NCBI GenBank assembly: GCA_013115135.1
Contig: JABANP010000053.1
Coordinates: forward strand, 124,001 to 188,000
Source of the DNA: Perkinsus olseni
Lineage: Eukaryota; Perkinsozoa; Perkinsida; Perkinsidae
Direction: 5' to 3'
DNA: 64,000 bases
The position numbers and the translations under genes are program-made. Below, piece by piece: positions 21,682 through 33,686 of this stretch. Numbering within the stretch: the stretch's first letter is position 1; every line of letters begins with the position of its first letter. The notes under the pieces were generated by a model. That model had not been told where the DNA came from, did not search any database, and saw nothing but the letters and a program-made list of their open reading frames with translations.

Positions 21682-23623
21682 TCATGCTCGGGCAGTTCCC
21701 ATTTTCCCTAGCCGGGCCTCACAGACCCTCAGCGTCCTCCTTATTGTACCCGAACTGTCTTCCGGCTGCCGTCGCAACAGGTCAAGCAAGTCGGGTTTGG
21801 GGTCGCATAATGCTACCTCGCAGATCATACGAACTGCATCTGAGTTACACTTCCTAGCGAACAGTAATTTAGCGACCTCCAGAGGGGCCTCCCAGAGGAG
21901 ACATTCTAACACCTCTAGCTGTCTCCTCTCACTCAATGCTTCCACCGCCAGAGCCACCACCTCCGGGTCCCCTCCTTCCAGTATGCCTCTCGGGCACGAC
22001 CGGATCGCCCTCCCTGCAAGGCTCTCCACTACCACAGGGAGACGGTCTTGTTGAAGGGCGAAGACTGCAGCTGTAGGGAGCTCGTCGAACAAGCAGTTGA
22101 GAGCAGTCAGCGCGCCCTTCTCCCCTTCCTCTACCGGAGGGCTACTGAGCAGTAGAATGGCAAGGTCGGCCAGCCCAGCCTCCGCCAGGGACACTGATAC
22201 TGACTCCTGAGCTTCCTTGGCGGACGCTCGGGAAACAGCTTTCCAGTGTATCAGCTGCCGCGAGCAGAGGGCAATCACGGTAGCGAGACAGCGACCAAGG
22301 CTCGCGTCGTGAACGGTATTTAGTGGCTCGAGCAAATCCGACAATATACTTACAATCATGGTAGAGATGTCAGTGCGCGGCAGTAGCTTGTCGGACAGCT
22401 CAGGGAGGCAGTATGTTACGATAGCTATCAAGAGGTCGCCGGATCGACCCCCCGCGAGGGCACCGCTTGTTTTAACGTTCTCTAGGTCAGCTCTCCGCTC
22501 CACGAGGATAACCTCTAAAACCTCCTTGAGTAGACTGCAAGAGGCTGCGCACAAATCCACAGCGATAGAAGAATCTTTCAAACCCATGGTGTACACGAGC
22601 CTACCCAACCTCGAAGGTATCTTGGTCCCATCCTCCCTTCGCCGAAGAGCCTCTTTCAGACAAGGAGTGACGAGCTTCGGATAAGCCTCCAGAAGGCAAC
22701 AGCAGCTGACAAGATTGCCTTCACAGACCCTCTCCACCAGCTCTGCCGAGGGAACACCTTCAAGCCTGTCCAGCAAACTCTCGGCACACTCCGTTTGTAC
22801 TTGGGGGAGACATCTCAAGAGATGAAACAATTACCGTCAAGTCTTCCACGCGTTGCACCGAGCCCAAAACCTCCCACGTTGTTCCGAGTCATCCAGCCGG
22901 CGACCAAGCAGCGGTATTACCAGTCCCACCACCCCGTGTGCCAACACTCCCTCTTCGCCCGCTCCCAAAATCATTTCCGCCACCCTCGGGCAAATCGACA
23001 GCCGCAGCTCATCCCTTTTCACGAGCATCTCGAGAATATCCCTTCCCACCACGGACCCTTGCAACAAATTCGACACGACTCCCGCTATGACCGGTTCGAC
23101 CGACCCCTTCGGTTGATCTGTGCTCAGAATCCTCTTCAAATCAGCACAAACCCGAAGGTGATTGGCCTCGTCCCGGCTGAGCACCAACAAGTCTCCCATC
23201 TCTCTAGAGACCCCGGAGAACTCATCGGTCCCATCAACTTGACCACGGCATCCTGCGGATGCAAAGATACTCCTTCTAGCCTCGACGTATCCCGTGGTTG
23301 CGTCAATGGTGACGAAGGACACATCCTGGCCGCTGCCCCTGGAGCTGCTGGGTCCGGAGTAAACATTGAGGAGGTCGAACTCCTGCTCAGAACCGTCACT
23401 GAAGAACTCGCTTAGGGCTGGGGGAGACCTTATCACCCCTCACCAATTCCACTCGCCCCCTCTCCAGTATTACGCTATCTCCTATAAGCTCATCATACAC
23501 CATCAGACCCATTCCTGGGCCTCGTTCGAGGCGGATGCAGCCCTCGCCCGTCAGAAGAATACTGCCGGGTGGTCCCTCTGCGTCGATGAGAACTCGGAGC
23601 ACAGTCGCCTGGGAGTCAGCCAT
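21682..23623 (-). CDS. Helical-solenoid (ARM/HEAT-like) protein, 3 exons, about 619 aa
   Basis: Exons 23623-23429, 23382-22850 and 22813-21682; the introns are 46 and 36 nt and phases agree. Residues 1-65 look like beta strands (CIRLERGPGMGLMVYDELIG; SVILERGRVELVRG). From about residue 120 onward the protein is a string of amphipathic helices rich in Leu, Ala and Glu (DLLIAIVTYCLPELSDKLLP; ADLAILLLSSPPVEEGEKGA; VALAVEALSERRQLEVLECL), as in ARM or HEAT repeat scaffolds. There is no signal or membrane segment. The specific family is not recognised; a binding scaffold is the most likely role. Confidence 0.65.
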
Positions 23624-23888
23624 ACCATTAAAACTGCAAGGGTGATGAATAAGGAGGAGAAGGCGTCAACGCAAAGCCTCTGCAATAGGTCAATGGTAAA
23701 GGGCTTGAGAGACGAAGCCGACCTGTTTTACAGGAAGGGAAACTGAAGTCATTGTTACGGACTTCGAGATAAACTTTCTGACACCTCTAGCGATCGCCTG
23801 TGGCATCGGCTCCTCTTACGGATCCACGGCCAGAAACGAATATTCTAATTTCTACTGTGACAAAATCACAAGTCGTTGACAGGTGGCG

Positions 23889-24602
23889 TCAGACCGGCAG
23901 TGGAGAAGGCTGCTGCTGAGCCTCTGCTGTCTTCTCGGCAACCTGTCGCCCTGCATGACTCGCCTCGCTAAGGAGGACGATGCAGAGCAGAACGACCGGA
24001 CAGAGAGGGATGTAGGTGAGGGCGGCGAGGTCGTATATACCATGGCACAGGGCTGCTACTGGCAGTGACCATCGGCGAAAATCTGAGTCGGGATCGACGG
24101 CGATAGCAGTACAGAAGAGGTGCACTAATGGAGGGAACGTGAGAGCACCAAAGGCAACCCAGGAGGAGTCTGTGAGGAGAGTATCCACTCGAGTGAGGTT
24201 CTCCCAGACTGCGAAGGCTAGGGCAGACCAGACCCCCAGGCGACGCAGAGACTGCGAAGATCTCGACACACTGGTCACAGCCAGGCACTTGACGGACTCC
24301 TCTGCAAGGCCCGCTCTAATAAAGGAGAATGCAAAAATCCCGAGCCGCGCCGTATCGAGGAGCGCGGAGACTCTCTGAAGAAGATGAGCGAGGATAACGG
24401 TGATGACACCAACGCGGACGTCTTCCATAGTGAAGGTCGGCAGGGAGAGGCAAAGCAGCAGGACCAGAGGATAGCCGGGGCGGACCAGGGAGGAGGGAAG
24501 GAGGTCCTGCTGGGTGGCCAAGACTCCCAGAGTAAAAGACCACAGAACTGCCTGCACTGCGAGGTTGTGTAGCAGAGGCTTGAGAGAGGGATAGACTGAC
24601 AT
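23889..24602 (-). CDS. PrsW-like intramembrane protease (predicted), 237 aa
   Basis: A single exon with about seven hydrophobic segments. The PrsW (M82) metalloprotease pattern is visible in order: AGLAEESVKC (the EExxK motif), AFAVWENLTRV (the xxEN motif), LVHLFCTA and ALCHGIYDLAAL (conserved His residues within membrane helices). These proteins cut membrane substrates within the bilayer. The likely start is ATG at 24602. The C-terminus is Gln/Pro-rich and polar. Family assignment rests on motifs only; an uncharacterised CPBP-type protease is the alternative. Confidence 0.6.
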   Translation of the reverse strand: MSVYPSLKPLLHNLAVQAVLWSFTLGVLATQQDLLPSSLVRPGYPLVLLLCLSLPTFTMEDVRVGVITVILAHLLQRVSALLDTARLGIFAFSFIRAGLAEESVKCLAVTSVSRSSQSLRRLGVWSALAFAVWENLTRVDTLLTDSSWVAFGALTFPPLVHLFCTAIAVDPDSDFRRWSLPVAALCHGIYDLAALTYIPLCPVVLLCIVLLSEASHAGRQVAEKTAEAQQQPSPLPV

Positions 24603-24719
24603 CACATCGGACTGAGAGGGGTGGAAGATGGCGACGAGAAGCGCGATGAACTCAACAAGAGAGATCGTAGAAGTAGTAAAGGGGTGGCGGACCCGCCCCG
24701 GCTTTTAATGTATCAGGCG

Positions 24720-25200
24720 ATCAGAGTTATTATGTTGATGATGATGATGCAGGAGATTCTCATCATCTGCCTCTGAGAAATGTTACAGTATATCATGATG
24801 ATGATCATCGCCTTAAGAAGGAGCAGCAGCAGCAGCAGTAGCGTACTTATCAACTTCACTCAAGAGTTCGACACCCGGCAGCTGCTGTAGAGGTAGTACT
24901 CGACTTTGAATAATAACAGAGAGAATGATGATGAAGAGGAGGAGAAGGAGGAACAGCAGCAGCAATGATGGTGATAATAAGTAGTACAGGGAGGAGAAAC
25001 TACGACGACGACCACGACGACGACGACCATCACCACCGGCACGACCACGGTAGTAAGAGAGTGGACTTTGGCTAGGGCGTGACGTTGTAATGGTGGGCTT
25101 GGTGCGGTAGTAGTAGTACTGAGAGTTCTTGTTGTTCTTGCTGTTGTTGTTGTTAGTGATCATGATAATGGTGATGTTAGGCAATCGTGATAAATAATAA
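24720..25200. repeat. Trinucleotide simple-sequence region
   Basis: Dense, imperfect runs of GAT/GATGAT, CAG (24821-24840), GAG/AGG, GAC/CGA, GTA/TAG and GTT units. A long minus-strand frame covers it (24813-25223), but the implied protein is only Asn, Tyr, Arg and Leu runs, so I do not call a gene. It separates the PrsW-like gene from the next minus-strand gene. Confidence 0.7.
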
Positions 25201-25264
25201 CGTCGGGTGTGGTGTATAACCATCAGCGGCGTTAAGGAGCATCTTACAATAGTCTACGGTCTAC

Positions 25265-25900
25265 TCAAGTCGAGAAATCGGAGCCATCCGAAGAGCTGCC
25301 AGCCTCAGTGCTCCTCTCCCAGTCACTACTACCACCTCTAGTCGATGATCCAGTGCAGCCACGCCCCCTGCCACCAGCCTTCTGACCACCACGACAGCTC
25401 GGCAAAGGAGGTTCTTCCATGGTGTCAAGCTCGAGACAGGCCAGGACTCCGAAGGGTATCATGGAGATCTCGTCCCTGCCTTGAGGGCTGCCACTGCTAC
25501 CAGGTCCTCCAGGAGAGCGACCCCGGTTCACTTCAACTGCATCGGGCCTCCGCACCACCTTATAACAGCCTCCTCTTCTGGGGTAGGGACTGTAGGGCGG
25601 CGGGGAACACTCCCGGAAGTAACAGCCCTCAGTGCCATGGTTGATGCCTTTCTTCGAGACGGGGCCTTCAGCCTGCCGCCACAGTGCTCGGTCGTGAGCG
25701 TCCAAATTCAGCAAGACCTGGTTGCGCATTCTCTCGGTCAGCTTGACTCGGTGAGAGAAGTCCCGACTGCTGGCCAGCATGGAGACGCTGGGCTGCTGGT
25801 CACAGAGGAGCGGCGGCGCTGCTGCCACTGGTAAGTGATGCCTTGATCCGGAGGTAAGGCAGTAGGGCGGAGGGGGTGGGGGTATCGGGACTCGATGCAT
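25265..25900 (-). CDS. Hypothetical Pro/Ser/Gly-rich protein, 211 aa
   Basis: A single-exon frame from ATG at 25900. The N-terminus carries a polyproline run (VPIPPPPPPYC). The middle has a plausible helix (RVKLTERMRNQVLLNLDAHD), and the C-terminus is Gly/Ser-rich with acids. It could be largely disordered. No domain recognised. The coding look of the middle part supports a real gene. Confidence 0.45.
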   Translation of the reverse strand: MHRVPIPPPPPPYCLTSGSRHHLPVAAAPPLLCDQQPSVSMLASSRDFSHRVKLTERMRNQVLLNLDAHDRALWRQAEGPVSKKGINHGTEGCYFRECSPPPYSPYPRRGGCYKVVRRPDAVEVNRGRSPGGPGSSGSPQGRDEISMIPFGVLACLELDTMEEPPLPSCRGGQKAGGRGRGCTGSSTRGGSSDWERSTEAGSSSDGSDFST

Positions 25901-26339
25901 GGTAATGGTACGGAGAAATAAAACAAGAAGAAGCCAACTGAAATGCTGCCAACTTGCCTGTTGAAGTACCCGAGTAGGAGGAGGAGACGCGACCTGACAG
26001 GGAAAGATGAGTGTTCGGAAAGGAGTGGTATGCTGCTCACTGAGGAGTGCTAAGCCGACTAGACTTTCGTACCCAAGCTGTATCAGAAAGATGACGGGAT
26101 GAAACTAGAGTGAATGATATGAAAGGGTATCCTGTTGCTCGACGAACAGACTCAACGTCGCCCTTCTCGTGGTGGAGGACTTTTGCGTCACGCGCCACGA
26201 AATTATCGTGTCGATCAGCGGACCCGAGAAGGCAATAATTAGGGGTTGTGTTTGGTCACTTGTGATCGCGTCGAGTTGGCCTCCTTTACAAAGTCTGCAG
26301 CTCACTCCCTTCGACCTAAGATATCTGTTCGGTAACTGA
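25901..26339. other. Divergent intergenic region
   Basis: Lies between a minus-strand gene (starting at 25900) and a plus-strand gene (starting at 26340), so it probably carries two promoters. A minus-strand frame overlapping it and the next gene was rejected. Confidence 0.4.
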
Positions 26340-26786
26340 ATGTCGGACCCTTCCTCCACCGGCGCAGGGCCACCGAGGGCTACGGGTGTGCTCATAGCGG
26401 ACATGTGTCCTCCTGATGCTCCTCTGATTGAAGGGCAGAAGAAGGAATTGCAAGCAAAACAGGTCATGCGGAATACCCTTGGCGTATCATTAGGTCGACT
26501 CTGGCAAGATACGTGATAGGTCAGGATGGGATCACTCAGGTATCTATGTTCCTGTCGAATGAACGATACATTCGAGCCCATCCCGAATTACGGCATCTAA
26601 TCAGCGTATTTGTGCAGCGTGCCTTAGAAGACCGCCCCGAGGACGCTGTGGCTTACGCTGGGGACTTCTTCACCAGGTGGTAGTAAACGAGCTCAGCCAA
26701 GTGGATGGCTTTTTTTCAGGGACGACCTGTACGCCTTAGTCAAGGCAGAAAGGGAAGCGGCCTTGAAGCCTGATGCGATTAATTAG
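26340..26786 (+). CDS. RIIa-domain protein (RIIAD1/DPY30-like fold), 3 exons, 108 aa
   Basis: RIIa/DPY-30 domains are short helical dimerisation modules that dock anchoring proteins, often in cilia and flagella. Exons 26340-26462, 26540-26676 and 26720-26786, with introns of 77 and 43 nt and consistent phase. The core NERYIRAHPELRHLISVFVQ followed by EDRPEDAVAYAGDFFT matches the consensus (HPEL, RPED, a final FFT/YFT). A 41-residue Pro-rich and helical lead-in precedes it, and a short charged tail follows (DDLYALVKAEREAALK). It overlaps a minus-strand open frame that I regard as a shadow. Confidence 0.8.
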
Positions 26787-26891
26787 TTCTGTACCGTGCG
26801 GAATGCGGCAATGTCGTGTTGTTAGTTTTTACTATTACTTCGACGGTGGCGGGGATATCGCAGTGACCCTTAGGAGTGTCTTTTCTTCTCC

Positions 26892-28403
26892 ATGTTTGCG
26901 ACTCGGAAAGTCTCTCGAGCACACCGGCGCAAGAGGCCTGTGGAGCAGGAGGAGGATGACGATCAAGCCAGCTCCTCTGTTGAAGCCGACAGCCCGGAGA
27001 GCCTCTCACTGGACGACCTCAAGTGAGCTTGGGGAAACAGTCTGTTTCAAACAGACCTTTCGCAGTGCGACGCAATAATGGTTGATTTTTCTCGAGGGAG
27101 CTTCAACGTGAACGGTCTCGAACGAAGGGCGTCGCCGCGGACCGGCACGCCGCTGTGGAAGTGGAGGAAGCCGAATCGCAGCCTGAAGAGAAGGATGAAG
27201 AAGAGTGGGGACTGTTGAAGAGTAAATGATCGGTGAAGCTAGGGTGGCGTATCATAGCTCGACTTAGGGACTTTCCAGGACACTGGGGCCAGACTGGGGA
27301 CGGAGCATGACGTTGACAAGCACATGGAGGAATGGGTTAATAAAAAGCTCGCGGCGATGGGGCACAAGGTGGCGGCAGAAGCGGCTGATGAGGAGACGCA
27401 TAGAGCCTCTGAGGGTAGTATCACAGGGGTGCAGCTATTCCTTTGGGTTCACTTTGCCGGTCTATTTGACTTCACCTGAAGTGAATTCTTATTCTACCCT
27501 GGGGAGTGTGGTGGCCCTTCTTTCCAAGTTCTCTTGCTGGCTTTGGGATGACCGCTATCAGCGTGTTCACGGGCCTGTATAGCCTCTCTAGTCGAATCGG
27601 CTATCCGACCAGGAATCTTTCTCTCGCCGGTCACGCTGCTACCGAAAACAGTCGGGAATTATCACGGCTAACGACGGACGGCTAGGTCTTTAGGACGACA
27701 GTATGTGGCACTTTGGGCCAGCCGCAGCCTGCGTCTTCCATTCTGGGATCTGGGCATCTCCGGGCGGCGGGCGAAAAATATGAGTATGTCAGATACGGCA
27801 CCCCGGCTTCCCGCATGACCAAGGTGTTCGGCGCCATACCTGAACGATTGCAGCACCAGTCGACGACCGAGCAGCACTTGTTGGCACAGGCGAACTCTAA
27901 TTGGTCTATGGGGTTGGTGGAAGTGGAGACTAACCGATTGTAAGTGGTAGCCATGGTCTGTGGAGTGACTTCAACAGCAGGGGAGTAGTGGGCAATAGAT
28001 TCCAGCCGAATCTGGGTTCATTTCTTGCGGCTAGAGAGTAGATCGCATTTGGCATTCTGAACAGAGGCTGGTTAATGTTGTTGTTTCCTAGGGAAGAACT
28101 GCGGGCTATTGAACGGGCAGAGGAGGCCAAGATGCGATTTTTGGAGGAGGCATCGAGGAAGAAGACGAGCAACGAAAATGTAGCAGCTCTATGCAGCAGG
28201 GGAGATCGATATTCACTGGGTCGTTCAATGATCGCCGTACTCACTCGTGAACGCCCGAAGTTGCGGGAGAGTAGTTGTCCTTATGAACTGGAGGGCTTTC
28301 ATTTTGTTAGGGCAATGCGGTAGCTGGGAAAGGGAAGGATCGAGCTAAAGCAGCGGCCGATGTAGCGATGTCAGAGATAGTCAAACGACAGCGAACTAAA
28401 TGA
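26892..28403 (+). CDS. TLS1/C9orf78-family protein (HCA59-like), probable
   Basis: The family comprises small charged nuclear proteins linked to splicing and telomere function. Certain exons: 26892-27022, 27097-27221, 27268 to about 27414; then about 27690-27940, about 28092 onward, and a last exon ending at 28403. Introns of 74 and 46 nt fit in phase. Family-like features in order: basic/acidic start (MFATRKVSRAHRRKRPVEQE), LKELQRERSRTKGV across a junction, TEHDVDKHMEEWVNKKL, NSNWSMGLVEVE, EELRAIERAEEAKMRFLEEA, and a lysine-rich tail (EIVKRQRTK). It starts 105 bp downstream of the RIIa gene. Internal joins near 27415-27690 and 28200-28320 are unsure. Confidence 0.55.
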
Positions 28404-28540
28404 CTTTAGGATGAACCTCTTGCGTTATCATGGAGTATGGAGGGTGGAATTAGTCGGGCATGTGTTCAACCTGGCGGTGGGATGGGATTGTCTAAGAGGA
28501 GGGCCTCGGTAGACCCGATTTGTCCTGATTGCTCTTCGCC

Positions 28541-30482
28541 ATGTTGGCTCGCCGAGCTCCACGGCTGGGGCTGATGGGCTTACCTCAAATCTGCAGGACA
28601 CGGGCTTTCTGCGCTACCGCCGAGGAGGCAGGGCAGAGTCCAGAGCGGAAGGTTGAAGAAGGGAAGGAGCCTGCTGGGAAGGTTGAGAGACCGTGGCTGG
28701 ACGCGGAGCCACTGAGTCTTAATCAAGCTCTTTACTTGACCACTGAGATGGGCATTTATACGACACGGGAAATGCAACTGCGAGTCATGAAGTCGCCATC
28801 GTTCTCGACGGACACGAAGGCTCCCTTCGTAGTGGAGGACTTCTTTAACTCCATGGATGAGGGATTCAAGAAGCAGGAGGAGGACTTTGAGGTTCTGCAT
28901 GTACCGGAGGAGGCGCAAGGAACGATCGAGCAGGAGGTGGATGAAGAAAAGGTCGATACGGTACTTCAGCAGGGGGAGGCATCTTTTTTGTAACTCGACG
29001 AGGTTTTGAGAGAAGCGGAGAATGGCGTGATTAGCGTCGCCAGAGCGTCTTCTCGCGAGCTAGAACGTGCCCAGTGAGACGATTCGATTTCGCACGAGGC
29101 TGGGCCCGCAAGGAGGGCTCCGGCACAGGGTTGTCTTTTAGTTGCGGAGAATGTGGTATGCTGCGCAGTCCACCGAACCTGTGTATCAGGCTGACGACTT
29201 GGCACCTGTGGTGATCAGGTTAATACAGTGATACACAATAAGCTTGTGAGAGCGTTCACGTCGAATCCTCGGGATACCCGATCGTTCATCTATAACGGTC
29301 AAGAATGGAAGGAGAGAGCGGAGGGCCGAGGGTTGCGGAAAAGGGCTACAGCGCATGTAGGCCACTTAGCGAAATCGGTGACTGGTGGGGGCTGACAGGT
29401 CTCGTAGGCGGACGATTCTCGATGAACTTTCGGCTATGGATGTCCCGTTCCATCGGAGATGCCTTGTCTTCCCCAGGTGGTGCTCCAGCGAGGTAGTGGT
29501 GTTATCAAAGTGAACGGCGATGAGGACTTTTATGTACGGTTCCCGCTCTATTACAACAGGTAGTAATTAACAGCCATCATTTGCTTCGGCAGTAGTCCGA
29601 GCTGCTAGGCGCTAGAATGCGATGTTGCTGCAGGTTCGACGTTGTGCAGCCCTTACTTCTCTGTGGTGTCTGTGGCGTCTACGATGTCTTCATCGCCGTC
29701 GCAGGAGGAGGAACGTCAGGTAATACTCTTGCCTGCGAGTGCCTGGCTCACGAGTCGTGCATTAGTTTGTCCTCGCTCGATGTGCGCAGTAGCGTCATTA
29801 TTTTGACGGCGTTTGTCGAGTTTTCTGTGTCATCGACCTTTAAGCCACCCACTGGGCGCCACTGACGGCTGCCAGATTGACCTTTCCCTAGCCTCCATCA
29901 CGCGTTCGATAATCCTGGATGCCCTGTGTCCGCTGCAAGCTCTCATTAGGGCAGGAAGGCGGTACGATGACTAGAGACAACCCGGAGTCTTCTGACAAGT
30001 TCACGTCGGTGTCAGCTAACCAGCATTAGAATCGGCTATCTTTTGAATGGACCCTGGCAGGTTCAGTTCCTCTAATTGTCCTGCCACTTCGGGTTTCGCT
30101 ACCGTCTGCCTACAGATAGGATATCAAATTTTGCCTTTATAAAAGAATGCTATAGAAGTCGGATTTCCACACTCGACCGATACGAATTTGTTGTCGAATT
30201 CTGAGCTCGCATTACGTGAATGTCCTCTCGCGCTTTCCATTGTTCGCCATCGCTCCGCTGTAGCGATTCGAGGGCGATTGAAGGCCTCAATTCGTTCCGT
30301 TCTCAGGGCAAAGCGGAGCGATTCGGCTTGCTATCGGACGCGCTCTGCTTGCCGCAAACCCAGCATGCGAGGAGATCCTTGAGGAGAACTGTGCGCTATT
30401 CCAGGATCTAAGACAGACGATATCGAAGATCCCGGGTCACAAGGGACCTCGGAGTCGAGCCACGCGCTGGCAGAAACGGTAG
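28541..30482 (+). CDS. Mitochondrial ribosomal protein uS9
   Basis: Small-subunit protein whose C-terminal tail reaches the decoding centre. The N-terminal exon begins at 28541 with an Arg-rich presequence (MLARRAPRLG) and an acidic extension. The conserved core is split: an exon of about 29220-29356 ending RGLRKRATAH, then 29477-29559 (VVLQRGSGVIKVNGDEDF), 29634-29719 (GVYDVFIAVAGGGTSG) and 30307-30482 (QSGAIRLAIGRALLAANP ... RWQKR stop). The GGGxSGQ motif spans a 587-nt intron, and the invariant terminal KR is present. Phases at the last three joins agree. Exons between about 28980 and 29220 are only partly resolved (a segment MWYAAQSTEP near 29150). Confidence 0.85.
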
Positions 30483-30768
30483 TGAAGATGTCACATGTCA
30501 ATGGGGGCTGTTATTGTGACCTACGTTTCTGGCTTAAGGATGGTGAGGCTTTTGTGTGGCACGAAAATTACTGGGAGGAACTTCCACGTCATCAATAGAC
30601 GAGAGGTCGTTATTAGTTGCCACAGGTAGTGAATGCGCGTCGCCGTCTGGGAAGTCCTGAAGAAGCATTCCTGATGGGAATCTCTTCGATGATTCTCTCT
30701 GATGTGGTCGGAGATTTCTTCCTTGAGGTTTTCCTTCAGTTGTAGTTTGTATCGTTCATCCATGCCCA

Positions 30769-31926
30769 ATGGCTACCGGAGGTGCGAATAATGCCAACGA
30801 CATTGTCTCCTCGCCGGTACTGATTCTTATCATAGTGGCTATGACGCTGTTCTTCACTTTTGGAGCACTGATGGCTCTGAGGGCCCCTTCAGGCAGCAAA
30901 TGGCGGGCGATAATCCTGCCCAAAATGGGCGTTATATTCGCTAGTCTTCTCGTGTGGTTTGTATTCACGGGCTCTGACGTCTACACCGTGCTCATCCTCT
31001 GCATCCCTGTTGCTGGCCCAATGCTGGCTGCGCTTTGGCTGTGGTACCGGGACCGACGACGGGCACGACGGAATAGGAAGGCTGCGGAAAAGCTGGCTCA
31101 GGCGGCGAGGCAGCAGTCCCTGTTCATCGATGTTGAGGAGGGGGAGGGGTTTCGTCTGATGGATCGGACGGTGAGTTCGCGCTGGGCATGTGATTCACTG
31201 CGAATTGCGATCGTTGTGGTATTCAGCGCGACTACCCCCGACCCCCGGCGAGGTCTTCGAGCTCGGGCTCATCTTGCGCGAGTGAGATACGCATGAGAGT
31301 AAGCTTACTGTTTTTCGGGCGTGCTCACGTCTAGGTTGATTCTTTCAGACACTTTCGGAAGATTCCGACGGGGAGGAAGGAAGGTTCGTGTCGATGGACG
31401 AGCAGTTCGAGGATCCTGACGACGGCTCTGAGGTGGGCCACAGTTCGGTCTCAGTACAACAAGGAGATTTAGCAAATGCCGCTCGGAGCAGTATCCTTTC
31501 ATCGCGGGCTTTCACCGTTCGTCGTTTGTACCTCTCATACCCTCCGTTACAACAGACTGTAGTAGTCGGCGGCCAACGGGCTAGCTTCTCTTACCGACTC
31601 TGGCAGTCTGGGTTATGCGCTTGACAGTCAAATTGTGCCACTCAGGTCAGCGCGTCATCATCACCTAAGAGTAAGCAAGTACGATTTGCAGAGTCTGTAG
31701 ACCTTAGCGACACTTGCGTGGACCGAGAGGTAGGGGGCCTCGGTTTTCTATCCTCTGCCATGATTCTGTTCGCTCTAGTCGGGAGCGTCCAGTCAGCATT
31801 CTGGAACGCAGTGTGTCTCAGGAGCAGAGGACAAAGAGGCTTTGGGATGGTTATTATGTTAAGAAGAGACCCTGGGGTGCTTATCCCAGCCAGCGAGTCA
31901 ATTTCACGGTGCGGCTCGCCGTGTAG
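30769..31926 (+). CDS. Small membrane protein, tandem family member 1, 248 aa
   Basis: Exons 30769-31170, 31227-31298, 31349-31432, 31646-31729 and 31822-31926; every junction is phase 0. Three hydrophobic segments lie in the first 100 residues (VLILIIVAMTLFFTFGALMA; MGVIFASLLVWFVF; VLILCIPVAGPMLAALWLW). A conserved loop SGSKWRAIILPK and a basic stop-transfer cluster (RDRRRARRNRK) are followed by a Ser/acid-rich cytosolic tail (TLSEDSDGEEG; SSPKSKQVRFAESVD). No known domain. It is clearly related to the next two genes, and all three lie head to tail. Confidence 0.7.
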
Positions 31927-32421
31927 ATTCTCGGCGGCTTCAGCTGCTCCCATTTCGGTATGTAAAGACGAGCCTCGACAGCCAGGCTGCTGTTGTTGTT
32001 ATCAAGTTTGCCTCCTCCTCCTTGATGCTGTTATGCTGATTGTTAGCTCTTCTGATACCTTTCTGTACCGAGAGATGGCCGACGACTTCTGACGCATTAG
32101 ATTGCCACTATTACGTTGTTTCTTCTCCCTTGGAGTGGTGTGGAGTGGTGGCACAATTCGAAGGAAGTCGGTTATTACTGTAGAGTCGATGGAGCACAAG
32201 TCTATTTTCTTTGGGTGATGAGGTGCCCTTTTTTCTCGTATCTTCTCGCAGGCACGTCAGACTTGTTGGCTTCCAGCGCCTGATAGGGACTCCAGCGGTG
32301 GCAGAATAATGGAGCATGATTTTCGATCTCTTACTCTGACGCGCCACTCGTCATCGCATGAGCTCACGGTGGAGGACTCATTCAGCGTCTGAGTGTCCTT
32401 GCCCTCGGTAGTTAGCGCCTT

Positions 32422-33686
32422 ATGGCGATTCAAACACTCGGCCCGTATAATGCCGACGACATAGCTGACTCTCCCGCCCTCATCTTTACAATAATATGCT
32501 TCATCCTCGCCTTCGTGGGGTTCTCCTTGATGGCGCTACTGGCCCCGGCAGGCAGCCGATGGCGCAGCATTATCCTGCCGCAGTTGGCGTCGGGTGTGCT
32601 CTATGTGCTCATGTGGTTCATCTTCAACGGCTCCAACGTCTTCTCGGTACTCCTTTTGACGGTACCAGCGGCTGGTCCGGTCATTGCGGCTATTTACTTG
32701 TCCGTTCGGGAATGCGTCCAAGCGAGGAAGAAAGCGAGAGTTCGGGCACTCACACGAGCGCGGGCGGAAATGGGAGAGGTAATGTGGTCCAGTGAGTTGA
32801 CTTCTCATTTGCTAACCAAGAGGTTGCCAGTTCGATTCTCTCTGGGATAATTTCTTTTGTCTTTGTGATGTGCAGATAGACGAAGCCGACACTGACGGAG
32901 GAGAAGGTGAAGTCGTAGATAAACCGCCCAAGCTGCGGGTATGTAGGAAGGGGGATGCACTCAAAACAGCGGGGGTATAAAATAGCTTGTTTCTTGGGTC
33001 TTGGGCCGAGCGTGTCACTTATCACATTTGAACTTTTACAGACTATTGCATCGTTCCTGACTTCCCCTCACTTCAAAGTCCCCGTGGGCACACGCTGTGG
33101 AGTGGGCACTCGATCTCGTATCTTTGAGCGCGAAGTATCTTTGTTGTTCGTTGTAGCTGAGGTCGATGTCCACTCTGGCTCCTTTTGGAGAGCCCTCCGC
33201 TGTCCTGGGCAATTTGCCGAGAGGAACAACGCAGCGCTTTTACTCGATCTACGCTGACCCAGTCGCGCCTGAGGTAAGGGTGAACGGCTGGTTTCTTTCG
33301 AGGGTCGGGGCGTAGTCGCTCTGAATGACCAGAAGGATCGACGTGGTGTTGTAGGATGATGGGCAGCCGGTGTTAAATATATGTCCGGTTCAAGACTGCA
33401 CGGTTACCGTGCTGGAACCTGACTCGTCCAGTGAAGATGATGTAGAGGAAGACACGCGACTGCCGGCGGGCTCCTCGCCAGGTCATGGAAAGGTGATGAT
33501 AATCGTCGTGCCAGCTGAGTGGTAGGGAATGAGCGAATCGATGCTTAGGCTATGGTCACGCCGATTGACGACACTCACTGTCTGCGTATTGCGGTGTGCG
33601 AGACGGCAGACAAGTCCTTGGCTTTCACAGTACAGTTACACAGAAGAAGGACTCAGAGGAAGGAGACGGGTGCCGACTTCCTATAG
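32422..33686 (+). CDS. Small membrane protein, tandem family member 2
   Basis: Exon 1 (32422-32778) encodes the same three-segment module as its neighbours, with SGSKWRAIILP here as AGSRWRSIILPQ, and VFSVLLLTVPAAGPVIAAIY. Exon 2 is 32876-32938. Later exons are less certain: one near 33170-33260 carries TQRFYSIYADP, matching FYSIGRGYS in member 3; a Ser/acid exon (LEPDSSSEDDVEEDTRLP) lies near 33390-33490; the last frame ends at 33686. Intron 32779-32875 contains a tRNA-like element. Function unknown. Confidence 0.6.
32783..32852 (+). mobile_element. tRNA-derived SINE-like element in intron
   Basis: The clearest element of its kind here: an A box TGGTCCAGTGAG (32785-32796) and a B box AGTTCGATTCT (32830-32840) at tRNA spacing, with a possible anticodon-arm region between. 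It starts six bases after the donor of intron 32779-32875 and leaves only a short tail before the acceptor. The acceptor stem does not pair well, so a functional tRNA is unlikely. Confidence 0.55.

Noticed and set aside
24813..25223. Minus-strand 136-codon frame
   Set aside because: It is a translation of trinucleotide repeats (runs of Asn, Tyr, Arg, Leu) with no folded segment.
26105..26581. Minus-strand 158-codon frame
   Set aside because: It overlaps exons of the RIIa-domain gene on the other strand, which has family motifs and consistent splicing; the minus product has no domain.
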